DNA from: Siphonodentalium dalli
Taxonomy: Eukaryota > Mollusca > Scaphopoda > Gadilida > Siphonodentaliidae
Direction: 5' to 3'
NCBI GenBank assembly: GCA_032622095.1
Contig: CP136063.1
Coordinates: 118,876,723-118,940,722 of the forward strand
Length of the DNA stretch: 64,000 bases
Both the position numbers and the translations under genes were made by a program. Positions 13,501-25,500 of the stretch are shown here, piece by piece (within the stretch, counting starts at the first letter, position 1; every line of letters begins with the position of its first letter). The notes beneath the pieces were generated by a model, which saw only the letters and a program-made list of their open reading frames with translations, was not told the origin of the DNA and made no database searches.

Positions 13501-16500
13501 ATATTGAGAAAATCGAAATATACTGTATCTTAATATATACGATAATTCACATTTTCAGATCCATATTCTTGATCAGATTGACTTTTCGCCTGTCGTTGAC
13601 AAAAGTGTTGCAGCCTTTGGCGATACAATATTAGCAACACTAGAACTCATATCAACCAGCTTGAAATCGATCGATTGATGTTCAATATGTTGGGGTCAGT
13701 ATACGGTACATGAAGCATGATGGGGACAAAGTTCGCTGTAAAAAATGAAGTGAAGGTTTTGTATTTTTACGCGCGCGTATACATACAACATTCTTCAAAT
13801 ACGGAAAAACAAACCTTTATGAGAAGTCCACAAAGGAAATGTAATATAATAATGCATAGTCATCTTATCAGTGAACCGATTCAAACCTGGTTAAGTGGTC
13901 TTGCATTTTTGTTATTATATGTTGGTGTGTCTTGCTGAATTGTTGTGATGGTGGGGCGAAATTATGCTGTTAAGAAAAAGTACCGCTTTATTGTCTAAAC
14001 TTGTCTTTTTCGTCATGTTTGGCTATTCCGAGCGATTTGAGAAAAAAAATGTAGTCTCCGAATGAATCTGTCAAAAAAATATATATTCTAAAATATTTTA
14101 AAAATGGATGCGCTGGTTTTTGCAAAATGACACGAATGACCATCTTGGTCATGTCGGTTTGCAACAACCAAAACGGTAATTATTAACAAAGGTTACATCT
14201 TGAATGTATTATATATACAGATAAATGTGTTTCCTCGATTCAGCCCAATGCCAGGAAAATGACAACTTGAGAATAATAACGATACTGTTATCTTAATAGC
14301 AACGTTTTCAAAACGAACATCATCGCTAACCCATCAATAATATATCAAGTTCGCATGGCTACTTAATCAGGGTGAAATTTGCTAAATGTTGCCTCTGAAA
14401 TTGGCCACAATTCTGCACTGACTATAGCCTCTGCCACTACATATGCTTCAGAGTCAAATGTTATGATAACTCACAGCGGAGACTATGTCAATTATGTGAA
14501 TATAAGTCAGATATTACCTAAAACGTATCTATCTGAATAAAACTGATAAACATTATGTTAAAAGGATGTCACATCAAATTCACAATTTAATCATTATTCA
14601 CACTTTTGTTTTCTTTTGTAAAAAAAAAATAATTTGCTGTAATTAGAGATTACTAGACTGATGAATGGAGATTACACTGATACTGGACAAATTTGTTACA
14701 TAGTATACATACCAACCATCGGGCGATATTAACATTTTTTAAATTGCATATTTGATTCTAATTCCACTTCCTACATCGTATGTGACACGAGATTTGGTGT
14801 AAACAATATTTATTCCCAATACAAAACAAGATGAATATTTTACAAAAATGCTAATGGATGAGTATGATTGGAAAGGGACGAGACAACAAGCCTATTGTGG
14901 CTTTTTTTGTAAGTCCTCTCCCACGACACGAGATTTACCTGTGACCATCGTTTCCTGTTGCGTATTTTCTTTTTGTCTTTCAAATGGACCGTCATCTTAG
15001 TTCCACCTCTCAGAACATACACGAGTTGTGCACCGTACGGGGTCTTGAAAACACTACATGGGGTGAGTTCTTTGGATGAACCATCAACGGATCTATATAG
15101 TAAATAAACGTTAAATATTTTGTTTTACGAAGTTCGTGGTTATATTTGAATGCTGTTGATGTCGGATTTACACTATTGGCAATAAGAAAATGATGACATT
15201 TTGAATAAAATGCTGACTTAAATTGGAGGTTTGATGGAACTCTTTATTAACAATCACTGATAGTAGTGCGTTTGAATCTTAATCCATACATTATATCACA
15301 CTTCGTTCATGTTGGCTCAGATGACTTCAAAGAATAACTACCAACGTTTTTATGTTGACAATTGGAACATATGGGCACCACCCTTAATGCGGATTAATGT
15401 ATAACAATCAATTGATGCAGATAGAGTTATTTATCTGTTAACCATGTAGCGGATATCATATTTGTTAGCAGGCTTGACTTAGATTTAACTTTGCAACTAA
15501 CATTTTGACTCAAAAGTCTGACTCACATGGTTTAATAATATTTATTCCCAATAATAATTTGTTACAATAATAATATATTGGTAATTCATGTTACCATGTT
15601 CCTTGTGTGTGGGAGTGGATTCGGCTGTAAGCCTATATGGCTTATATATGCCGTCTCCACAAGTGACCTTATCATCGGTGGACATAATTTAAATGGTGCG
15701 ACAAAGCAAGCAATATTATGCTTGCATTACTCGAGTCGCGTCCCGTCGTGGAGTTGTCGGAGACAGGTAATGAATTGGTCTATTCGTGTACTAAATGTTT
15801 ACACCATGTCTAATATATTATAGTATGGGTTTCATAGAATGGGTTCGTAAGAGCAATACAGACACAAGCTTATATACAACATTTGTGTGTCACCTGTCGT
15901 GTCGGTCATCAGCTATTTCAATAGTTCCATATATTAGATATTTACTTAATGTAATTATTATTGGGCAGTGCCATATAATCTGTATATATGTTAGCTCGAA
16001 AAGCGTTCTGTCATGATTATGAATTTCTGGACTGTTTTAAATGTAAAAATATTTACGCTCAGACTATTTGAAATCGTGCCGTTCAGTGCGCTCTCAATGG
16101 TTGTTCTTTCCAAACTACCAGAAAAACATTCGTTTCTTTGTCTACTGTATACTGGGCAGTGGAATAAGAAATGATTCGCCGTTTCATCACTTCCACACAC
16201 ACAATGAGGACTTGATCTGAGATAATTTTCACACAGGTCTTTATTAAGAAAACTACAACCAAGTCGCAATCTGCAGTGATGTATTTGCGCTGGGTGTGAG
16301 TAATAGTAATAGTGGTAAATATAAGGTTCTCTACGGTTATTATCCGTGCTTCCTATTGCCGACTTAAAGTCACACAATGTTTCACACTTCCGCACATTGT
16401 CTGGGAGTGTGTTCCACATCTCAACGGCTGAGGGAAGAAAGGACTTTTCGTATGACGCAGTATCACGAGAAGGGTTAGTTAGGTGATGCTTTCTCAGTGG

Positions 16501-19500
16501 ATATCGGTGCATATTCTCTGTTGATCTCGGAACTAAGGTATATAGATATGAGGGTGTCATTTTATAGAACATTTTGTAGAATTGGCATAATTTGGAGATT
16601 TTCCGACGTTCTGACAATTTTTCCCATCCAGTTTCCTTTATGAGGTTTTCATTACTGCAGCTTTTTGTTGCTCCAGTTACTATTCTCGCTGCCTCATATT
16701 GCACTTTTTCGAGCAAGTCGCTTTCGCCATTAGTACAATTGTCCCAAACAGGAGAAGCATATTCTAAAATAGGATGTATATAAACAAAATAAATTCTTTC
16801 AAGGGTTCTCCTGTCAAGGACAAATTTGTTCTTTGCAAGCAAAGCCACTTTTTTGGCTGCTCTCTTTTGAATTTCAGTTACATGATGGCTCCAGTTACCA
16901 TTGTTGTTGAATGTCAGTCCTAGGTGTTTATAATTAGACACAGTTTCTATTACTTCGTCGCCCATTATTAAAGGTTTGTGTATAGGTTTGTTATCTTTTC
17001 GCGATATTATCATTGATTTTGTCTTAGGGGAACTAAATTTGACGTTCCACTGTTTGGACCATCTCATAATTTTTTCTAAGTCAGAATTCATGACATCAGC
17101 CGCTAAATCTGGATCTTCTATTGATAGATAAATTGATGTGTCGTCGGCGAAGAGCTTTATATTACATGTGAGGTCATTCACAATATCATTTATGTAAACT
17201 AGGAATAAAAGAGGGCCTAGTATTGACCCTTGAGGGACACCTGCCAGGGCGGGTTTCCATGACGGTTGCACCCCTTCAATGCATACCCTTTGCCTCCTCT
17301 CACTCAAGTAGCTAGACAATAATGTCAAAATATTCCCTTCTACACTACATTTTTGTAATTTGAAAATTAGTCCTTTATGCCAAACCTTGTCGAAAGCTTT
17401 GCTAATATCACAAAATAGGCATCTGATTTCCTTTCCTTCTTCTAGATTTGAAATTATATACTGGTATATCTCAGTTAATTGGTATACAGTGGAATCTTTT
17501 GGAGTGAATCCGGATTGCAAATTAGTGAGGAGATTATTATCCCTTAGGTATGTGGAGAGACTTTTATAGATACATTTCTCAAAGACTTTAGAAATACAAC
17601 TGAGAAGTGCGACTGGACGATAGTTACTCGGTTCAGAGGGATAACCTTTTTTGAAAATGGGCGTTATATTCGCGCGTTTCCATTCAACTGGGAAATGTGA
17701 TTCTTCAATATATTTATTTAATAAATATTCCAAGGGATTTGCGATGGAGCTAGCACATTCTTTTAAGATCCTTGGACTAATATCATCGGGGCCACTGGCT
17801 TTTGCTATCTTTAATTCTTTTAGTGCGGAGTATACTTGTTCGCTCGTGATTATCATATTTTCAAATCTGGATTCCGTTCTGTATGTCATATTTGGTAACT
17901 CTGCATTTGACGAATCTGGCAAGGATGAGATTTTGCAAAAGAAATCGTTGAGTATTTCAGTTTTTTGGTAGGGATTGGAAGTAAATTATATACCATCATT
18001 AAGGGGTGGTATCGGTTTAGATCGTGGTTTTAGAAATTGATTTAATGTCTTCCACCATACCGATGTCTCTGTATCTTTGCTACCAAGAATGGTTTGTATT
18101 TTATCAATATGCGAACGTTTAGCTACTCTAATGGCGTGTACTGTTTCATTTCTTTTCGATCGGTAATTATTCCACGAATTCTCTGTATTTTTGCGTTTTG
18201 CTATTCTTATTAATTTGCGAATTGACGCATTCATCCAATCGGGTTCATTAGTTCGAATTGTAATTTCCTTGTGGGGAATATATTTTTCCATTATATTTTT
18301 TATTTTAGTTGTGAATATTGATGTCAGGTCCACTGTGGTTGCGTTTTCCATATCTGAGAGGTAATTCCAGGAGGACAATTCTTCCTTCATAGAAGTAAAA
18401 TTTGCATTATCGTAGTTCCAAATTGTCATCCTGAAAGTTCTCTCGTATTTCCGAGGATTTAAATCTAAGCTCAGTACAACTGGGCAGTGGTATCTTACTA
18501 GATTAGGAACAAATGTATCTTGAACCTCCGTGCTGTGAATAAATTCCTTTTTGTTTGTCATGAAAATATCAATCAACGTTGAAGAATATTCCGTGAAATG
18601 GGTTGGTTCTTCAACCAATTGTGACAACCCTTTAAATGCACATATGTCTTTAATTTTATTTGGGCCTGGAGGTAGCTGGTTACAGTTCAGATGACCGGTT
18701 ATGATTACATGAAAATTGAGAGAGGTAGCACACTCGATGGATGTTTCTATGTTGTCCCATACATTATTGGGGGCATTTGGGGGCCTATAAAATGTACCAA
18801 TTAATGTTTTGTGTCTTTCGAAGTTAACTTCAATCCAAATACTTTCTAGATTGGGTATTTCTAGGTCAATTTTAATCTTCTCCTATATGGTAGGTTGTTT
18901 TTAATGTAAGTTACTGCTCCACCTCCAGTGGTTTCTGTTACTCGGTCACATCTTTCGGGGCAGTGAAAGCCGGGGATATTTATTGTTTCGTCATCAATGT
19001 TACTTGACAGCCAGGTTACAGTAAAAGTCATCACATGATAGGCAAACGATTCGGCTCGAACCAAGTCAATTTTGTGTCTTAAACTTTGAATATTAATATG
19101 CATAATTTTAATTGTTGAATAATCTGATGTTGTGGAAGTGTTGTTCTCAGGTCCTGGATGAGGGTGTACATCTGACGCAATATTATTCCCGCGAGAGAAA
19201 ATGTAATTGCTAATTCTGTGGTGCAAATGCCCTTAATGGCAGTGTATGTTGGTCAAAAATCGTTTTTATGTTTCGGACCCTAGTTCTAAGTGTTTCCATG
19301 TTGTCTAATACTTTTTCTACCAACGAAAATAACATAAAATGAATTGTAATACGACCCTGCCTAACTATGCTTAAAAGCCATGTCCTGATTGGCCAGTGGC
19401 CCGAGTTACCATGGCTATCTCGTTCCAGTTTTGTGGTACAATTCTACTTTTTCCAATTGTACCACGAAAAAAATCGGTTTATTCAGATCGCCGCACGCGA

Positions 19501-22500
19501 CTTTTCCCGTCTTTTCTAACTCCGCGCAAACGGGACATCAACGGAGTACACCCGCACCCGCAACCCTTTGAATTATTTTGCTACATCTTGACAAACTTGC
19601 GAATTTTCTAGCGATTTTTCGCTTGAAACCAGTTTGGTTGCCAATGAATATGGTCCAAATGATGTTATTATATACTGATATATGTTACGACCAAAGAAAG
19701 TTACTTAATAAGTATATTAAATGACAAAATAAATCCATGGGGCCGGGCTGTGCATTAGTCGATTCGAATCTCGATCATATTCGATATTTCGGAATCAAGT
19801 TGAAAATGAAAGTGCTTGTTCACCAGTACAGAAGGGGAATAAGATTAGTTTAGTAAACTAGATCATTTAGATCGTTTTGTGTAAGGAAAATGGTCCATAG
19901 TCGATGATAATATTCATGTTGTCCCAACAACGTTCAACACAGAAATGACAGCAATCGTATTTCCTGTACAATTTAAATGAAAGGCACGGGCGCCGCTGAA
20001 AACACATCGTTTTTTAGCCAATCACAACGATTATTTACGCAAACAAATTACTAGAGTACTCCATGCAAAGAATCGAGTACGCCCAATACGAATTGCACCA
20101 CGAAATGTTTTCTCACCTGAGACCGAAAAAGCGCAGTATTTCGTTGACTTTTCAGTCGAATTGTGACCATAAACTTTCAGTCGTATTACAAAAGAAATAA
20201 ATACACGGTGTATCGGTGTGTATGGTCAAGTTGTACCACAAAAAACTGATTGTAGGACTCCGCTACGCGTCGTCCTACAATCAGTTTTTTGTGGTACAAC
20301 TTGACCATACACACCTCTACACCGTGTATTTATTTCTTAATTGTCAGGGCCATCAAGAATGCTGTGTAAATCGGCACTCCGTTTTGTCTTGATTGCACTA
20401 TTGCCAAAGCTGCATATGAGGAGATTCATCGATCTAGAATGATTGAGACCTATTCGCACCCTGTATGTCATTAAATCAACCATTATCATATGTGTATGCA
20501 CAATATAAATACTGACTCACTTGAATTGTACACCTTTGATGACCTCGGGCGATATTAACTAGTATTTGCTTAAAACCCATGGTGACCGCGAATGTTATTG
20601 TTCAATCTTGTGTTTTATATAATTAAACAATGGAATGGAATATGTGTATTATCTGCAACTGCAATTAGACAGAGCATTTTACCCTATTCTATTGTGAAAC
20701 GTCTTGATTATACCTGGTTTTGGATAACTAATGTCATAAGCCAATGCACACTTATCATATGCATCGAGCTGCACCAACTGGGTCATTATTGACTGGAGTA
20801 TATCTACTTATCTCACAACTGATATACTGTTCATGCTATATTAACAGGATATGATACAATTTAAGATTTGTATATTATGCTTTATTATGTCAGCTCTTGC
20901 AATTAGCCAATCAGCGTCGATATATATCGACGGTATATGAACCCATATTAGGTATGTGACCTAATATGAAATCAATATTAGGTGCTTATCCGCCATCTTT
21001 TTTTCTTCAGAAACTCAGTCGCCTCGGGAATATTTATGATGTATTTTGGCCCCAAGAAAGGGGATATCTGTCGGAAATCATTTTCTGTGAATATAAAGAC
21101 ATAGTACCATCATAACTACCATGTACCAAAACCTGCATGCGATATATTTGAGGAATTCTAAAGACTCTTAAATTAAATATCAAACTCAACAAGTTGTCCT
21201 ACTTCTGGTAGTTAGCCATTGACTCAATGAGTTGACGTTCAACGCCCATGATGCGTCACTGTGACGTTACATAAGTTAATGTCCATAGACACAGGGGCCT
21301 GTGACGCGCTCCGCTGTCCGCCCCCACTTTTGCGCTGCCCACATATGCCGACTCTATCTTCGCGCCTGCTTCATGTTAATGGTACTATAACAAGGACAAG
21401 GGGAACTGTAGATATATATCCCGTTTTACCATCGCTCGGGAATCTGACAAATTTTGCCAGTTTATCTGAGTAATGCTATAGATATAGCCACGGGTGTTTC
21501 GACGAAGGATTCCTCTTTCAATCAATACCACAGACTCCCCTCGTTACCATTTATATCCATAGCATTTGATAAAAAAATTTACCACCGAATATTGTCTCCG
21601 GAGAGCGTAAATTTTCGGATTGATCCTACTCAGAAAACAATGGCCGATATATTTATTTGATAACCTCCAAGATGGAGAGCGTATGTACATGCATGGTTTT
21701 AAATATGATACAATATGTATATACAAAGTTACTATTGTCTGTCACATGAGTTCATAGCTCGCGGAAAGAGAGTCCATATATATGAGGTATATTGCGGAGG
21801 ATGGATGGTCACAAACATCAAATCAGCGTTCAGCTATTAGGCTTCTGTGTATGGGTTCTCCTCTGATGATACGACACATGCGGTACAGGAATCTTGATGT
21901 AGCAAGGATGGTGTGATCTGTCGCTTGGGATATAAAGTTTGGTATAGACACAATGATTTGCTTCCAAATAAGTACATTTGGAGATGTTGACACGTGAGGC
22001 TATCCAGAAAAACATACGTTTGTATTCCAAAACGATTGATGATGAAGTCCCAGTAATCATTCCTCATAGCCCATGCGAAGGTCGAGCTGCACAGGAACAT
22101 GGCGTGTGACATCTCACTATCATATGATACAGCACAGAGATTACATGTCATATTATTGTCGTTTTGTTTAAAAGTGAGCCAAGGTGTTTCAGCTCGTATG
22201 TATATTCTGGGAACATTCTTAATAGACGCCATGTGGATCAGCAGTTTGTTGGTACTGAATGAACACATCGGAATATTTCGAGATCACATTTGCTGCTAAC
22301 TTCGGATGACCATTCCTGGCTGTATACTGAGGTAACGATCTCGTTGACTAGTTTTGTCCATGTTACCCTATCTGGGAAATAACCTGATACGAGGAAAGTT
22401 TCTAGGTGGCCTGTCAGGTGATATTTCTTCAGAAGAAGCGTGATATCGGAACTAAATCCGGACGTATGACGATTGAATAGTCTGGCACAATATAGTTTGA

Positions 22501-25500
22501 ACAGAAACAGTTTGAGTGGCACTCGATGGCCTTCTGGCACGTGTAGTAATCTTTCGAGAAAGCACAGTCTTTGTATGTCTATCTCGGACGCAAGCGGTTT
22601 GGTCCCCATCAGTCCCAGCGCTACATTCGTGTTCGTGCGAGTGGGTAGAGACTGTGCGTTTTTTATGCACGCACGGAATGAGCGTTCCATGCGTTGGTGG
22701 TCGGTTGCACTCATATCTGGTAGAATTTCACAACCATAAAGGGCTTTTGGGAGCACAACACATTTTAGTAATTTTTGGAGAGTCTGTGGAGTCGCCTTAC
22801 TTAGAAGACTACGCCCAGTCAGGCCGAAATATGTCCTCCTCAACCGTTCAGCAACAAGAGAGGCACGCGTTTTTCCGTTATCGAATTTCGACTGTTGAAG
22901 TCCTAGATGAACACATTCTGAGCTTTCCGGTAGTAGTTTGTCACCCAATTTCCAGGTCCTATTGTGAAGTTCTTGTTGATGTAAACAGTATTTATTCCAT
23001 ATAATTCAATACAATAATGTTACAAAATGTGAATCATGAATATGGGTTTATGGAGGGGATCCGACATCAAGCATAAAGCTTATGGGGGTCGTTTCCGATT
23101 ACGTGTGAATAGGCCCACACTGTGAGAATGATAACATAATAATATAGGTAGTTAAGTTCATACTAATTTTAGAAGATCGTTGTTGGTATATATGTTACTT
23201 AGCTACTCACAGTGTGGGCTGGATCGATAGATATATCAAAATGAGATTTTTTTTTCTTATGGAATAATAGAAAGAAATTGATTGAAAATAGATTTAGTAT
23301 ATCGGAACGAAGTATAGATCGGTATAGATAAGAGTGTGAGGTGACATATCAAACGTTTGTGAGTCTGATATGCAGTATAGGGAGGGGATATGGGGAGTGT
23401 AAATGATAAGCTATAGCTTTTAATTTCTGCACTAATTTTGTGTTCTGACCTAGCATGTTTGCGTCCGAGCCGTCACCACTATCGATTGGATTTGTACGAA
23501 TATATAATAGCATCAACATTAATATTTATATTTCTCACGCGATTTTTGACGATATGCGTCGATTTTATAACTGTTAGATGATAGATGATAGTACATGTGC
23601 GTGGTTCAAGCGGAAGTCCTTGGTTTGTGGTCAAGAATTATTTAAATCTTTTTGTACGAATAATGTACTTCTGAACTTCTCGAAAAATCGTTATGTTATC
23701 TTCCTGAGACAGTTCATTAGAACCATGCATGTAGAAGTATATTGGTGGTAATGTTACATATATCAGATAATTCGTTCATAAATAACAGTCGCTGTGCATT
23801 GTATGATTGGCATTCAATTAAATAATGTTCTGTGTCTTCTACTTCACCACAGGTACACATGGGTTGGTCGGCAATGAAGTTAGAATATTTGTGGTAATTC
23901 AGATTGCTACAATTTAATCTGAGGCGGGCATGCAAAATTTGCGCTTCACGCGTGTTAGCGTGGTATAACAATTTAGAGGTCATCTGTCGTTTTGGTTCCA
24001 GAGAATTTGAGAAAGTTGCCAGTGAGTCCATGGCTACCTTGTTCGTGTCTAGGTTGTTCCACAAAATTGTTGTTGATGGGAGAAACGATTTTTTGTAATA
24101 GTCATAGTCAAAACTAGGGACCATAAGCTTGCTAGACTGTCTAGTTTCACGTTGTGATATCTGCCCGTGAGTAGGAGGAACTAGGTTTCTGAGATAGACA
24201 GGTGATTGACCTTTCACCATTTTATAAAATAATTTTAGTTTATATTTTTTCCGTCGTGATTTAAGGGTTTCCCAACTTGTTTCTCTAAGAAGAGATACAT
24301 TACTAACAGACCTAGTCGCGCCTGTCACAATACGAGCTGCCTCGTATTGTATATCTTCGATGTTGTCAGATTCTTGCTGGCTACAACCATCCCAAACAAC
24401 ACAAGAATATTCGAGGATTGACCTTATCATTGTAAAATAACATTTTTCTAGAGCTGCTCTGTCGAGATAGAATCGATATTTTCTCAAGAGTGAAATGCGT
24501 TTCCATGCGGTTTTCATCACTTGTTCAATATGGGGTCCCCAGCTTCCTGTTTTACTCAAAGTAACTCCAAGATGTTTATGGGTATCTACTTCTTCAATAG
24601 GCTGTTGGTTCATGAACAGCGTTGGGTGAACAAGCTTCGTACGTTTCCGAGTGCATGTCAATGCTTCTGTTTTTAGAGCATTAAACTTGACAAGCCATTT
24701 AGAGGACCACGATTCTAGTCTATTGATATCATGCTGTAAAATAGTCGCTCCTATGTTTGGGTCGTCGATGACAAGTGCGAGTGAAGTGTCGTCGGCGAAA
24801 AGCCGAATGTCACATGCCATATTTTCAACTATATCATTGATAAAGACAAGAAATAGTACTGGCCCAAGGACTGATCCTTGGGGCACTCCCGCTGTTATCT
24901 TTCCCCATGCAGATTGGCCAGAGGTTAAAACAACACGTTGCTGGCGGTCATATAGATACGATCTGAACCATTGCAGTAAATTATTGCGGATTCCTATAGA
25001 ATGAAGTTTAAAGAGTAGGCCTTCGTGCCAAACTTTGTCGAAAGCTTTGCTGATATCGAAAAATAGTAACCGTACATCGTGTCCCTGTTCTAATGATCTA
25101 CTAAGATTGTCATATATGCCACATAATTGATACGAAGTTGAATCAGCCGGCACGAATCCTGACTGATGTTTGGTTAAAATGTTGTTCGACTGGAGGTGAG
25201 TCATGAAGTGTTTAATAATACATTTTTCAAACAACTTACTGAGGCAGCTTAGTAGTGAGATTGGGCGATAGTTTTCATAATTACTACGATCTCCTTTCTT
25301 GTGTATCGGGACAACGTTTGCTCGTTTCCACTCAGGCGGAAAATATGATTCGCGCAAAAAACGATTAAAAATCTGTGAGAGGGGCGTGCTGAGACTTAGG
25401 CAGTTCTTCAGCAGGCGCGGGCTGATTAGATCGGGACCAGAAGCCTTATCGGGCTGAAGTTCTTTCAATGTGTTATAGACTTCTAATTCCGAAATTTCAA

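Noticed and set aside
15530-20522. CTGACTCAC shared by 15518 and 20514 as a LINE-A target duplication
   Set aside because: Only nine bases match, and nothing between 19330 and 20514 looks like LINE-A 5' sequence; probably chance.
22516-23004. Plus-strand ORF of 162 codons
   Set aside because: It is antisense to the LINE-C and LINE-B coding and 3' UTR sequence, with no recognisable protein features.
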